NCBI RefSeq assembly: GCF_003634315.1
Contig: NZ_RBXL01000001.1
Location: forward strand, 2,584,501 to 2,648,500
Direction: 5' to 3'
Length of the DNA: 64,000 bases
Origin: Thiocapsa rosea
Lineage (GTDB): Bacteria; Pseudomonadota; Gammaproteobacteria; Chromatiales; Chromatiaceae
Part shown: in pieces, positions 42,268 through 51,588 of the stretch
Layout: every line of letters begins with the position of its first letter
Position numbering within the stretch: the first letter of the stretch is position 1
Position numbers and translations under genes: made by a program
The notes under the pieces: generated by a model
The model's input: the letters and a program-made list of their open reading frames with translations, nothing else
The model's database searches: none
What the model was told of the DNA's origin: nothing

Positions 42268-43932
42268 ATGCGCGTACTCAACGAGATCCGTTTCGACAAT
42301 CTTCGCGGTGATCTTTTCGGCGGCGTCACCGCCGCCGTCATCGCCCTGCCGATGGCGCTCGCGTTCGGGGTCGCCTCCGGGGCGGGCGCCGAAGCCGGAC
42401 TTTACGGCGCGGTGCTGATCGGTCTGTTCGCCGCGCTGTTCGGGGGCACACCTACACTCATTTCCGAGCCGACCGGACCCATGACCGTCGTGTTTACCGC
42501 GGTGATTGCCTCGCTGATCGCAGCCAATCCCGAGCAAGGCATGGCGATGGCCTTTACCGTCGTGATGCTTGCGGGTCTCTTCCAGATCGCGTTCGGGGCG
42601 ATGAAGCTCGGGCGCTATGTCACCATGATGCCCTTCACCGTCATCTCCGGCTTCATGTCGGGGATCGGCATCATTCTCGTCATTCTTCAGCTTCCCGGAC
42701 TGCTCGGACAGCCGACGCCGGGCGGCGGGGTAATCGGAACCTTGCGGGCGCTACCCGATCTGATCGCATCGATCGATCCGCGGGAGGCCGCCTTGGCCGG
42801 GATGACGCTCGCTGTCCTCTTCCTCATGCCGGCGCGCGTCAAACGGATCCTGCCGCCGCAACTGGTGGTGTTGGTCGTGGGGACCCTGATCGCGGTCTAC
42901 TGGTTGGGCGATCAAGACATTCGGCGCATCGGTGAGATCCCGAGCGGCCTGCCCTCCTTGCAGATGCCGGTGTTCAGCGCTGCGCAATGGCAGACCATTC
43001 TGATCGATGCGCTCGTCCTGGCGATGCTCGGCTCGGTGGACGCCCTGCTGACTTCGGTGATCGCAGGCAGCTTGACCCGCAAACAGGTCAACTCGGACAA
43101 GGAGCTGGTGGGGCAGGGTATCGGCAATCTGGCCTCCGGGTTGTTCGGCGGTCTTCCGGGTGCCGGGGCGACCATGGGGACGGTGGTGAACATCCAAGCC
43201 GGCGGACGGACCGCGCTTTCGGGTCTGACTCGGGCGGCGATCCTGGCCGTGGTGGTGATCTGGGCGGGTGCACTGACCGCGAACATCCCTCTGGCGGTGC
43301 TTGCGGGTATCGCCGTAAAGGTCGGTATCGACATCATCGACTGGAGCTTCCTCGCCCGCGCCCATCGCGTGTCGATGAAAGGCGCCTTGATCACCTACGG
43401 CGTGATCGTGATGACGGTGTTCGTCGATCTGATTACCGCCGTGGCGATCGGCCTCTTCGTCGCCAATGTCCTGACCATTCGACGGCTTGCCGACGTACAG
43501 GAAGAGTCGGTGTGTGTACTCCCGGCACGGCGCAAGCAAGACGAGGCGCCCTGTGCCGGTCTGTCGTGCGAGGAGCGCTCGTTGCTGGCTCAAGGGCGCG
43601 GTCGGGTGAAGATCCTCTATCTCAGCGGCCCGCTGGTCTTCGGTGCCGCGGCCGCCATCAGTCGGCAGAGCCCGAAACTCGAAGGCGCACAGTCGATTGT
43701 CATCGATCTCAGTCAGGTCCCGCACATGGGGGTGACCACTGCGGTTGCGGTGGAGTCCACGGTCCGCGATGCGCTCGCGCAAGGTCACGCGGTCTACATG
43801 GCCGGTGTGCACGGCCAGCCGCGCGAGCGTCTGGAGCACCTGGGTTTGCGCGGGGCCATGCGCGAGGATCGCTGGGTGGAGGATCGCGAGTCTGCCCTGA
43901 AGCTCGCGTTGGAGCAATTGTCGCCAGGGTAG
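42268..43932 (+). CDS. SulP-family anion transporter, BicA-like
   Basis: A 554-residue SulP transporter with an N-terminal membrane domain (GGVTAAVIALPMALAFGVAS, then EPTGPMTVVFTAVIASLIA and GFMSGIGIILVILQ) of 12-14 helices and a C-terminal STAS domain from about 445 (VKILYLSGPLVFGAAAAI, IDLSQVPHMGVTTAVAVES). SulP members carry sulfate, bicarbonate or other anions. Because it is divergent from the RuBisCO-carboxysome operon and shares its control region, Na-dependent bicarbonate uptake (BicA-like) is the best inference; sulfate transport cannot be excluded. Confidence 0.85.
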   Translation: MRVLNEIRFDNLRGDLFGGVTAAVIALPMALAFGVASGAGAEAGLYGAVLIGLFAALFGGTPTLISEPTGPMTVVFTAVIASLIAANPEQGMAMAFTVVMLAGLFQIAFGAMKLGRYVTMMPFTVISGFMSGIGIILVILQLPGLLGQPTPGGGVIGTLRALPDLIASIDPREAALAGMTLAVLFLMPARVKRILPPQLVVLVVGTLIAVYWLGDQDIRRIGEIPSGLPSLQMPVFSAAQWQTILIDALVLAMLGSVDALLTSVIAGSLTRKQVNSDKELVGQGIGNLASGLFGGLPGAGATMGTVVNIQAGGRTALSGLTRAAILAVVVIWAGALTANIPLAVLAGIAVKVGIDIIDWSFLARAHRVSMKGALITYGVIVMTVFVDLITAVAIGLFVANVLTIRRLADVQEESVCVLPARRKQDEAPCAGLSCEERSLLAQGRGRVKILYLSGPLVFGAAAAISRQSPKLEGAQSIVIDLSQVPHMGVTTAVAVESTVRDALAQGHAVYMAGVHGQPRERLEHLGLRGAMREDRWVEDRESALKLALEQLSPG

Positions 43933-44041
43933 CGACGAGAATGCCCGTCGCGATTTGTGCTCCGGGCCGTCTTGCCCTCGGGGTTCGTCGCCAATACCTC
44001 CGTGTCAACGCGGTATCACGGGACGAACGAGGAAAACAACG

Positions 44042-45088
44042 ATGGTGCGTGCAACAGAGACGGCGATCCGCTGGGTGGAGCAAGGCAAGGTTCCCGACAG
44101 CGTGACGCGCAGCGGCATTCGTGCCTTGCTGCGCGGACGTCTGGCGACCTTGCCGACGGAGGATTGCGAGGCGGCGATGCGCGAGAAGCGCGACTTCATC
44201 GCCATGATGGATGCCTCGCCGATCGCCCAGGTGCCCGAACGTGCGAACGAGCAGCACTACGAGCTGCCGGCATCCTTTTTCGATCTGGTGTTGGGGCCGC
44301 GTCGCAAATACAGCTCTTGTTACTGGCCCGAGAGCATCAGGTCGCTGGAAGAGGCGGAAGAGGCATCCTTGCGGATCACGGCGGAGCGGGCCGGGATCCA
44401 AGACGGCGATCGGGTGCTGGAGTTGGGTTGCGGATGGGGCGCCTTGAGCCTGTACCTGGCCGAGCGGTTCCCGAGCTCCCGGATCACCGGGGTCTCGAAC
44501 TCAAGCGGGCAACGTGCCTTCATCGAGGCGGAGCGCGATCGACGGGGCCTGACCAATCTGGAGATCGTGACCGCGGACATGAATGATTTTCAGGCCGACG
44601 GCCCGTACGATCGAATCGTCTCGCTGGAGATGTTCGAGCACATGCGCAATCATCGCAAGCTGTACGCGCGGGTGCATGACTGGCTCAAGCCGGGCGGACG
44701 CTTCCTGATGCACATCTTCGTCCATCGAGAGCATCCCTATCCCTTCGAGGACGTCGGCCCGAGCGACTGGATGAGTCACTATTTCTTCGCAGGCGGTATC
44801 ATGCCGAGCGACGATCTACCGCTGCACTTTCAGGAGGATCTCAAGCTGGTGACACGCTGGCGCTGGGATGGCCGGCATTACGAGCGTACGCTCAATGCCT
44901 GGCTGGAGCGGATGGATGCCGCGCGCGATCGTATCTGGCCAATCCTGGAAGAGACCTACGGGAAGGATCAAGCAGGGGTCTGGTGGATGCGCTGGCGGCT
45001 CTTCTTCATGGCCTGCGCTGAGTTGTTCGGGTATCGAAAGGGGCAGGAGTGGTACGTGAGCCACTACTTGTTCGAGCGTCCGGCCTGA
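44042..45088 (+). CDS. Cyclopropane-fatty-acid-synthase-like SAM methyltransferase
   Basis: A 348-residue class I SAM methyltransferase related to CFA synthase. It shows PERANEQHYELPASFFDLVL-type substrate-binding region, the SAM motif RVLELGCGWGALSLYLAE (about residue 125), FEHMRNHRKLY, and an aromatic-rich C-terminus (WWMRWRLFFMACAELFGYRK). It matches the coclaurine-N-methyltransferase/CFA-like subgroup, whose substrates vary, so fatty-acid cyclopropanation is only probable. ATG 44042 is chosen as the start of the conserved region. Confidence 0.82.
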   Translation: MVRATETAIRWVEQGKVPDSVTRSGIRALLRGRLATLPTEDCEAAMREKRDFIAMMDASPIAQVPERANEQHYELPASFFDLVLGPRRKYSSCYWPESIRSLEEAEEASLRITAERAGIQDGDRVLELGCGWGALSLYLAERFPSSRITGVSNSSGQRAFIEAERDRRGLTNLEIVTADMNDFQADGPYDRIVSLEMFEHMRNHRKLYARVHDWLKPGGRFLMHIFVHREHPYPFEDVGPSDWMSHYFFAGGIMPSDDLPLHFQEDLKLVTRWRWDGRHYERTLNAWLERMDAARDRIWPILEETYGKDQAGVWWMRWRLFFMACAELFGYRKGQEWYVSHYLFERPA

Positions 45089-45090
45089 GA

Positions 45091-45138
45091 CCGGCCCGCC
45101 GGTCACCGCCCTTGAAAGGCGTGTGATCGGCGGGCCGG
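45091..45138. terminator. Bidirectional stem-loop terminator
   Basis: Inverted repeat CCGGCCCGCCG (45091-45101) and CGGCGGGCCGG (45128-45138), with a smaller nested CCGCC/GGCG stem in the loop, between the convergent methyltransferase and DUF2892 genes. There is no T-tract, so Rho-dependent or stabilising function is possible. Confidence 0.65.
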
Positions 45139-45153
45139 CGACTGCGGCCTCGA

Positions 45154-45354
45154 TCAGGCCTTGTCGTCCTTGTTGGTGTTGATTTTCAGCGGCATGTAGG
45201 CGGGGCAGGTGCCGACCGCGCCGGTCGCGAGCACGACCAAGCCGATAATCGAGAAGAGCACCGTGTTGGTGACGATGCCCAGGAACACCAGCACGCCGCC
45301 GGCAGCCAGTCGGATGTTACGATCGGTCTTACCAACATTTTTGATCAGGGTCAT
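45154..45354 (-). CDS. DUF2892 (YgaP-like) inner-membrane protein
   Basis: A 66-residue protein of the DUF2892 family: MTLIKNVGKTDRNIRLAAGG, then two hydrophobic helices (VLVFLGIVTNTVLFSIIGLV, VLATGAVGTCPAYMPLKI). The DR..R and GTCP.Y..L motifs are diagnostic. These proteins occur alone or fused to rhodanese domains as in YgaP; no rhodanese is near here. The ATG at 45354 is where the family begins. Confidence 0.88.
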   Translation of the reverse strand: MTLIKNVGKTDRNIRLAAGGVLVFLGIVTNTVLFSIIGLVVLATGAVGTCPAYMPLKINTNKDDKA

Positions 45355-45633
45355 GAAGTCAACTCCATTCTGTAAAAGGGAAAAAGAGAGCGAGCGTGCG
45401 CCGGGCTTCGCCGATGGTGCGGGAATTCCGAGGCTGTTCCCGATGGTTTCGCCCGTGTGGCTCGGCCGCTCCTGCATCGGGTACCTTCGGCGGGAACCGA
45501 TACAGTATACCTATTCCCGGCCGCGGGATTCGTTGCGATCCGGCAATAGCTGCCGACGATCGCCCTGCGGTCGTGGTCTTGCGCAAGCTTACGATGCCTT
45601 TGTGGGATCCTCGGCGCAGTGCTTGGTTCCCCG

Positions 45634-46203
45634 ATGACCTCGGCGTCTCCTCCGAGCCAGCGGCTTCGGCGTGCCGCCCGCATCATGGCAGGGGGTGGCG
45701 TGGTCGCCTATCCGACCGAGGCCGTGTACGGTCTGGGTTGCGATCCCCTCAACGGCGACGCAGTCGCGCGGATTCTGGGCATGAAGCGCCGTGATGTCGC
45801 CAAGGGGTTGATCCTGATCGCCGCGGATCCCAGCCAGCTCGAACCCTTCGTCCTGCCGCTCGCCGCCGACCGGATGGCGGAGATCCGAGCCAGCTGGCCG
45901 GGTCCGAACACCTGGTTGCTGCCGGCGCGGTCCGAGACGCCGCGTTGGCTCACCGGGCGTTTCGACACCCTGGCCGTCCGGGTCACGCGACATCCGCTCG
46001 CCGCCGCGCTGTGCCGCATCTACGGCGGCGCCATTGTCTCAACGAGTGCGAATCAAGCCAGCCGACGACCGGCCCGGACGGCCTTGCAGGTCCGTTTGGC
46101 GCTCGACGAGCCTCCGGATATGATCCTGGCCGGGGCCTGTGTGGGCTCGAATCAGCCGTCCTGTATCCGCGACGGTCGGACGGGGCGAATGCTGAGGGCC
46201 TGA
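45634..46203 (+). CDS. tsaC: Threonylcarbamoyl-AMP synthase
   Basis: A 189-residue TsaC (Sua5/YrdC family) making threonylcarbamoyl-AMP for the t6A37 modification of ANN-decoding tRNAs. Motifs are AARIMAGGGVVAYPTEAVYG, LGCDPLNGDAVARILGMKRR, KGLILIA, WPGPNTWLLPA, LAVRVTRHPLAAALC and IVSTSANQASR. Length equals the short TsaC form. ATG 45634 is used; an in-frame ATG 15 bp upstream is less likely. TsaB, D and E lie elsewhere. Confidence 0.95.
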   Translation: MTSASPPSQRLRRAARIMAGGGVVAYPTEAVYGLGCDPLNGDAVARILGMKRRDVAKGLILIAADPSQLEPFVLPLAADRMAEIRASWPGPNTWLLPARSETPRWLTGRFDTLAVRVTRHPLAAALCRIYGGAIVSTSANQASRRPARTALQVRLALDEPPDMILAGACVGSNQPSCIRDGRTGRMLRA

Positions 46204-46327
46204 TCGGCCAAGGGCAGGCGCGATGGCCCTGCGGACAGCATCCAAAAAGAGGCCGCCGGTCCGACGACGGCAGCGAGACGCAGGCCGGAGTCGCGCCGAA
46301 GGCGAGGCAACCCGCGAGTGAGAAGCC

Positions 46328-46873
46328 TCAACGTCGCTGTCGGAAGGTCCAAGGTGTTTGGTGGTCCCCCGGCGTCGCCCAGATCCCCACCGAAGCTGCC
46401 CGCGCCTTGCGCTCGGCGCGGAAGAATCGCGACTCGTCGCAAAAGCGAGGATAGACCGCAGCCTGCCCCTGCTTGACTTGCTCGAGATTCAGCGAGACTC
46501 GCTCGCCGTTGGCGGTGTACACCTCCGCCACCGTCCGTCCGAAGCGGTCGGTCTCGATGGGCCGCATCTCGACCGTGTCCGTGGCGATCCGCTTCAGGTG
46601 TGCTCGGGATCGGTTGCCCCAGGGCTTTTGGCCCTTCTCGGGCGCGTCGATGCAGTACAGGCGGACCTCGACGGACGTGCCGCCGCAGGTCAGCCGCAGC
46701 GAATCTCCATCCAGCACCTGATCCATGGTGCAGAGTCGACCCGCCCCGGCGAATGACCAGTCGATCGGGATCAGGCCCGGTCCCCAGCGTTCGATCATCC
46801 AAGCGCCGGTCACGGCCAGCGCGATCAAAAGGCTCGAGACGGCTGAACGCCGCCCGCGCCGCCATCGCCTCAT
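46328..46873 (-). CDS. Thermonuclease-family (SNase-like) nuclease
   Basis: A 181-residue staphylococcal-nuclease-fold protein with an N-terminal membrane anchor (SSLLIALAVTGAWMIE). Candidate catalytic residues are Arg in VEVRLYCIDAPEKGQ with its Glu, and Arg in ETDRFGRTVAEVY, matching the R-E-R triad; Asp of VLDGDSLRL binds calcium. C-terminal FRAERKARAASVGIWA is the usual SNase ending. It probably acts in the periplasm on nucleic acids. It is 28 bp before nhaD in the same direction when read leftwards after it. Confidence 0.9.
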   Translation of the reverse strand: MRRWRRGRRSAVSSLLIALAVTGAWMIERWGPGLIPIDWSFAGAGRLCTMDQVLDGDSLRLTCGGTSVEVRLYCIDAPEKGQKPWGNRSRAHLKRIATDTVEMRPIETDRFGRTVAEVYTANGERVSLNLEQVKQGQAAVYPRFCDESRFFRAERKARAASVGIWATPGDHQTPWTFRQRR

Positions 46874-46900
46874 CGGCGCGCCCGCCGCGGGATCCCGCCG

Positions 46901-48400
46901 TCAGCCATTGAGCCACAAATGCACGACGATGCTCGCGAAATACCCCAAGGCGATCTCGGGCGTCCATCGCAGATGCGCGAAGAAGGTATAGGTACCGCGG
47001 GCTTGTCCCATCAGCGCAACGCCGGCCGCCGACCCGATCGAGAGCAGCGAACCGCCGACCCCGGCGGTCAGGGTGACCAGGAGCCACTGCGCCTGGTCCA
47101 TGTCCGGATTCATGGTCAGGACGGCGAACATGACCGGAATGTTGTCGACCACGGCCGATAGAAGACCGACGGCGACGTTGGCTGCGATCGGTCCCCATTG
47201 CTCATACATGACATCCGAGGCCATGCCGAGATAGCCGATGAACCCGAGTCCGCCGACACAGAGCACCACGCCGTAGAAGAACAGCAGTGTGTCCCACTCG
47301 GCCCGCGCGATCTTGTTGAAGACATCGAAGGGCGTGATGTCGCCGATCTGATTCGCGCGCTCGCCGTTGCGCTGTTGCCAGCCGTGGTGGCTCATCCGAA
47401 GATAAAAGCCGAAGAATTGCAGATACCCGAGCCCGGTCAGCATGCCGATGACCGGCGGTAGGTGCAGGAAGTTGTGGAAGGAGACCGCTGTTGCGATGGT
47501 CAGCAGGAACAGCAGGATGATGCGTCTGGCGCCGCGCCGCATATGAACATCCACCGGCGCGTTTTCGGCCTTGTCCTCGGCGGCTCTGTGGTACGAGAAG
47601 GAGACCCGTCGAGTCGGTTTCGTCGGCGCCGTTTCGGGCTTGACGTTGGGCTTGATGTCGGGTACGGCGTGGTGCATGAAGAGAGCGGGTACCAGGAAAT
47701 TGACCAGCGCCGGGATAAAGAGATCGAAAAATCCGAAGAAATCGATGATCCCCTTCTGCCAGACCATCAGGGTCGTGATGTCGCCGAAGGGGCTGAAGGC
47801 CCCGCCCGCGTTCGCCGCGACCACGATGTTGATGCACGCCAGGGTCACGAAACGGGTGTTGTCGCCGCCGACCGCCATCACGACCGCGCACATCAAGAGC
47901 GCCGTGGTCAGGTTGTCCGCCACCGGCGAGATGACGAACGCCAGTCCGCCCGTCAACCAGAAGAGCGCACGCAGACCGAAGCCCTTGCGGATCAACCAGG
48001 AGCGTAAGGCATCGAACACCTGACGCTCCTGCATGGCGTTGATGTAGGTCATCGCCACGAGCAGGAAGAGCATCAGCTCCGAGTATTCGAGCAGGTTGTG
48101 CCGCACCGCCTGCTCGGCCTCGTGGGTGAGACCGTTCTGGGAATAGACGTAAGCGATCAGCGCCCAGATGAGTCCGGCCGCGATGATGACCGGCTTGGAC
48201 TTGCGCAGGTGCAGGAACTCCTCGGCCATCACCAGCAAGTAGGCGAGGACGAAGATGATCAGGGCCGCGTAGCCGACGGTATGCGCGGTCAGGTCGATCC
48301 ACTGCCCCGATTCGGCCGCGAGCGCAAGGCCCGGCACGAGCAGTGCAGAAAGCCCCATGAAGGGCACAAGCGAAAGGCGTCGAAAGGCACGCGTCATCAT
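46901..48400 (-). CDS. nhaD: NhaD-type Na+/H+ antiporter
   Basis: A 499-residue ion transporter of the NhaD family with about 12-13 membrane helices. An N-terminal signal-like helix is followed by conserved helices such as LTGGLAFVISPVADNLTTAL and NIVVAANAGGAFSPFGDITT, the signature substrate motifs, and by SAVVDNIPVMFAVLTMNPD in the second half. NhaD provides sodium export in alkaline or saline conditions, and its sodium gradient could energise a BicA-like SulP transporter, although they are not in one operon. Confidence 0.93.
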   Translation of the reverse strand: MMTRAFRRLSLVPFMGLSALLVPGLALAAESGQWIDLTAHTVGYAALIIFVLAYLLVMAEEFLHLRKSKPVIIAAGLIWALIAYVYSQNGLTHEAEQAVRHNLLEYSELMLFLLVAMTYINAMQERQVFDALRSWLIRKGFGLRALFWLTGGLAFVISPVADNLTTALLMCAVVMAVGGDNTRFVTLACINIVVAANAGGAFSPFGDITTLMVWQKGIIDFFGFFDLFIPALVNFLVPALFMHHAVPDIKPNVKPETAPTKPTRRVSFSYHRAAEDKAENAPVDVHMRRGARRIILLFLLTIATAVSFHNFLHLPPVIGMLTGLGYLQFFGFYLRMSHHGWQQRNGERANQIGDITPFDVFNKIARAEWDTLLFFYGVVLCVGGLGFIGYLGMASDVMYEQWGPIAANVAVGLLSAVVDNIPVMFAVLTMNPDMDQAQWLLVTLTAGVGGSLLSIGSAAGVALMGQARGTYTFFAHLRWTPEIALGYFASIVVHLWLNG

Positions 48401-48602
48401 GAATCCTGCTGGGGTAAGGTGTCGGAGCCGCGGGCGAGCGCGTCGGTGTTAAAGTCGACCGCGCGGTTTATCCTCAGAGCGTCTGCGTCGGCCGTCCTGC
48501 GCCGCAAGCGCCGTCGCCAGATACGACAGGCTGCAAACCTCCGAGCGCCGACGGCGCTGCACACGATACTAGCGGATTCATCAAGCGCCAAGAGGGTTTT
48601 AC

Positions 48603-49106
48603 ATGGAACAACAACACAAGACCCTAACCATGACCCTTCTGATGACGCCCGACATGGCCAACTTTTCGGGTCATGTTCACGGCGGGGCGACCCTGCGGTT
48701 GCTCGACCAGGTCGCCTATGCCTGCGCCGCGCGCTATTCGAACCACTACGTGGTCACGCTTTCGGTGGATCAGGTCTTCTTTCGTCAGCCGCTGCGCGTG
48801 GGCGAGCTGGTCACCTGCCTGGCCTCGGTCAACTACACCGGCAACACCTCGATGGAGATCGGGATCCGGGTCATCGCCGAGGACATCATCCACAAGACCA
48901 CCCGCCACGCCATGACCTCCTACTTCACGATGGTCGCGGTCGACGACCAGGGCCGCCCGGTGAAGGTGCCCGCGCTGCAGATCGAAACCCCCAACGAGCG
49001 TCGCCGCTACGAAAGCGCGGCCCTGCGGCGGGAGTTCCGGCGCGAGATCGAGCGGCGCAACGACGAGATTCGGCAGGTGCATAAAAGTCGGGCGGGGGAG
49101 CCGTGA
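48603..49106 (+). CDS. Acyl-CoA thioesterase, hotdog fold (YciA-like)
   Basis: A 167-residue hotdog thioesterase. The active-site region MANFSGHVHGGATLRLLDQV carries the GxxHGG...D pattern; VTLSVDQVFFRQPLRVGELV and MEIGIRVIAED follow as in YciA/BFIT acyl-CoA hydrolases. A C-terminal charged helix extends the domain. It starts ATG 48603 and stands alone, divergent from nhaD. The preferred acyl chain is not predictable. Confidence 0.9.
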   Translation: MEQQHKTLTMTLLMTPDMANFSGHVHGGATLRLLDQVAYACAARYSNHYVVTLSVDQVFFRQPLRVGELVTCLASVNYTGNTSMEIGIRVIAEDIIHKTTRHAMTSYFTMVAVDDQGRPVKVPALQIETPNERRRYESAALRREFRREIERRNDEIRQVHKSRAGEP

Positions 49107-49410
49107 CGGCTATGTCCGAAGTGCAGGGGAAGCGCGCGGGTCCGGTCTTGTTATCCAACGCTTGAGGTTCCGTCGAGGGCGCGCGGGACCATATGCGCTG
49201 CTCGCCGAGCAAGGTCGCGAATGTTTGGAGTTTGAGGCTGGATCGCATCGACCGATGAAGAACATCAACTCTCGGGGATCAGGATCGGTGGGTGAGCAAG
49301 CCGTCGAAGCCGAAGGCATCGTGGATCGCGCGGACAGCCCCTGACTTCCTTTTACTCGGGAGCCGAGTATAGGATGACACGTAACGCAGCATGAAGGCGG
49401 ACTCCAACCC
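49107..49410. other. Intergenic region before relBE
   Basis: A 304-bp gap. No supported gene is seen on either strand. Its right end holds the putative antitoxin operator at 49354-49368 and thus the relBE promoter. Confidence 0.4.
49354..49368. promoter_or_regulatory. Putative RHH-antitoxin operator
   Basis: Palindrome ACTCGG-GAG-CCGAGT, 43 bp upstream of the RelB-like antitoxin gene, is a plausible autoregulatory site for its ribbon-helix-helix dimer. It is immediately followed by TATAGGAT, a possible -10 element. Confidence 0.5.
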
Positions 49411-49638
49411 ATGACAATTGCAATCCATCTTCCACGAGATACCGAGCAACGGCTGGATCTCCTCGCCGCCAAGACCGGTCGCACCAAGACCGAATATCTG
49501 CAGGAATTCATCAGAAATGGACTGGACGAGGCAGAGGACTACTACCTGGCTGCGTCTGTTCTGGAACGCGTGCGCAAGGGGGAAGAAGCGGTGCATTCCT
49601 CCGCCGACGTGAGGAGAGACCTTGGCCTGGACGATTGA
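49411..49638 (+). CDS. relB: RelB/DUF6290-type ribbon-helix-helix antitoxin
   Basis: A 75-residue antitoxin. The N-terminal RHH fold (MTIAIHLPRDTEQRLDLLAA, then KTGRTKTEYLQEFIRNGLDE) binds DNA; the acidic C-terminal helix and tail (ADVRRDLGLDD) neutralise the toxin. It overlaps the downstream RelE-type gene by 17 nt, the normal coupled order. Confidence 0.88.
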   Translation: MTIAIHLPRDTEQRLDLLAAKTGRTKTEYLQEFIRNGLDEAEDYYLAASVLERVRKGEEAVHSSADVRRDLGLDD

Positions 49639-49837
49639 GTACACCGACACGGCCAAGGAGCAGTTAAGGAAGCTTGATCGACAAATGGCTCGGCGCATCG
49701 TCGATTACATGGATAGGCGCATCGCGACACGCGAGAACCCGCGGAGCACCGGCAAGGCATTGACCGGCCCCCTGAGTGATTTGTGGCGCTATCGCGTCGG
49801 AGACTACCGGGTGATCTGCGAGATTCAGGATGGAGCG
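49622..49837 (+). pseudogene. relE: RelE-type toxin, C-terminus deleted
   Basis: TTG at 49622 opens a RelE/ParE-fold toxin: AWTIEYTDTAKEQLRKLDRQ, ARRIVDYMDRRI and LSDLWRYRVGDYRVICEIQD. The last strand and catalytic tail (usually ...VLRIGHRREVYR) are missing: at about 49837 the sequence runs into the inverted 3' part of a DUF4276 gene and the frame continues with unrelated residues. The toxin is predicted inactive; its antitoxin is intact. Confidence 0.82.
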
Positions 49838-50176
49838 CCGCGGTCGACAGATTGCCCGGCGCACGACCGAGACGGCCCGGTGCGGAACAACCGCGCGAGC
49901 GCGCTCCAGAACCTGCGCTGCCAACTCTGCCGGACAGTCGTCGTCGGCGTCCAGCAGCACCAATATCCAGCCTTTTTCGCCCGATTTGGCGGCAGCCAAC
50001 AGCAGGTGGCGACGAAACTCGTCGTCTCGGTTCAAGAATCGATCGCGCCGGACGCGGATCGGCTGGGAAACGGCGGCGTGAACGTCGGGTGTCAGCCAAG
50101 CGCAGATGCGGCGCAGCAGAATCGGCAGGGCTGCAACTTCTCCGTCCCCTTCGACAATCGAGACGACGGTCGTCAT
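49838..50176 (-). pseudogene. DUF4276 protein, C-terminus deleted
   Basis: The DUF4276 N-terminal region is clear: TVVSIVEGDGEVAALPILLR, then EKGWILVLLDADDDCPAELA (Toprim-like Glu and DxD) and ARAVVPHRAVSVV, where full-length relatives continue to an EYEAWFLA motif. From about 49860 the sequence is relE-derived in reverse; the open frame nominally runs on to 49664. Its start overlaps the AAA-ATPase stop (ATGA), so this was a two-gene ATPase/Toprim-like system. Confidence 0.78.
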
Positions 50177-51378
50177 GTCTGTGGATCGCCGAACAGATCG
50201 GCCTGGCGCCGATCCTCGGCCGCGAGGACCTCATCATCCGGCATCAGTTGGTTAAGCCGAAGAAGTTCTCCGGCGGTGAACAGCCGATCCCTCAATGCGG
50301 AACGTGACGCCGCGTCGAGCGAGGCGATGCGTGTCTCGCCGGCTCTAGAGACGACGGCCAGCAAGGCGTCTGCCGACAGACTCAAGTCATCGAGCAGGTC
50401 CGGGCTATGACTGGTGACGATCACCTGGGTCTTCTCCGAAGCCCGCTGCAGCGCCTCCCGCAGCGCGGCCGAAGCAGCGGGATGGAGTGCCGTCTCGGGC
50501 TCTTCGATGCCGATCACCGTTGGCGAGTAGTCCCGATTCCCCTGAAACAGCGCCGTCAAGACGCCCAGTGCGCGGAGTGTCCCGTCCGACATGTTCTGGG
50601 CAAGAAACCGCCAAGGGTGCTTGGCGCCGGCCATGTCCTGGCGGAACTCCAAGGTCTCCATCGGACCGATGGCCTTTCGCTCGACACCGTGCACCATCGG
50701 CACGACGGTCTGGAGGTATTCCTGGATGACGCCGAGGGCATCCGGTGCCGTGCGCTCGAGATGGCCGATGACACTGGCGATGTTCTCTCCCGCGGGTTTG
50801 AGCAATCGTCCATCCTGGGGTTTCTGTAGCTCACGGATCAGCTTCGGATTCAGGTTGTAGAACCCCATTGCCGTCAATGCGTCGAAGACCGGGCGAAATA
50901 CCGAGAGCCCCGATGCACTGACCAGTGCCAAGCGATCCGACGTCACCGAGGGGAAAGTGGCCTCGCTGCTGGCCTTCAGCTCACCGCGTTCGAGTCGGAA
51001 GTAAGGCCCCTTGCCGACACCATCGAGCACGCACTCCTCGGTCTGTACCTCGTATCCGCGCCCGGAGAGCGCACCGACATTGAACGCATAGTGGCCTGAG
51101 CGGCCGTCGCGCAAGCGAAACTCCAGTCGCAGTCCGAAATGTGTTGGATGGCCACTCGATCGGCGGCGCACCTCCGACAGTCCGCCACGTTCGCTCAAGG
51201 CATTGTCCAGCGAGCCCGTCAAGGCGTCCCGCACCAGATGCAAGGCGTCAATGAAGTTGCTCTTGCCCGATCCGTTGGCCCCGACCAGGTAGGTCAACGG
51301 GCCGAGGCGGGCATCGCAGGTGGCGATGCTCTTGTAGTTGCGCAGCACCACGCGGGTGAGAAAGCCCGATGCATTCAC
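50173..51378 (-). CDS. AAA-family ATPase (RecF/OLD-like, AAA_21)
   Basis: A 401-residue SMC/RecF-like ATPase. N-terminal VVLRNYKSIATCDARLGPLT and Walker A LVGANGSGKSNFIDAL (about 31-46); ABC-type signature region LAQNMSDGTLRALGVLTAL; Walker B VIGIEEPETALHP; and D-loop/H-loop VIVTSHSPDLLDDL. It belongs to the group paired with DUF4276, suspected of phage or plasmid defence by analogy with OLD-family nucleases. It is intact, but its partner is truncated, so the system is probably dead or altered. Confidence 0.85.
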   Translation of the reverse strand: MNASGFLTRVVLRNYKSIATCDARLGPLTYLVGANGSGKSNFIDALHLVRDALTGSLDNALSERGGLSEVRRRSSGHPTHFGLRLEFRLRDGRSGHYAFNVGALSGRGYEVQTEECVLDGVGKGPYFRLERGELKASSEATFPSVTSDRLALVSASGLSVFRPVFDALTAMGFYNLNPKLIRELQKPQDGRLLKPAGENIASVIGHLERTAPDALGVIQEYLQTVVPMVHGVERKAIGPMETLEFRQDMAGAKHPWRFLAQNMSDGTLRALGVLTALFQGNRDYSPTVIGIEEPETALHPAASAALREALQRASEKTQVIVTSHSPDLLDDLSLSADALLAVVSRAGETRIASLDAASRSALRDRLFTAGELLRLNQLMPDDEVLAAEDRRQADLFGDPQT

Positions 51379-51588
51379 GTCATGCTGCTCCGTTTGAGGC
51401 GAGCCGGGTCAAGCGGTGATCTGTCGCGGAGGCGTCGGATTTCATCGAGTCGCTGATCCTACCCGCCTACCAAGTGACTGAACTCCAGCGTTCCGGGCCA
51501 GTCGATCTTCATGAAATCTTCGGGCTCCGAAGCAGCGACGATGGCGTCATCGGCACGTTTGCATTCCTCGTTGTGACAACCGAACCGA

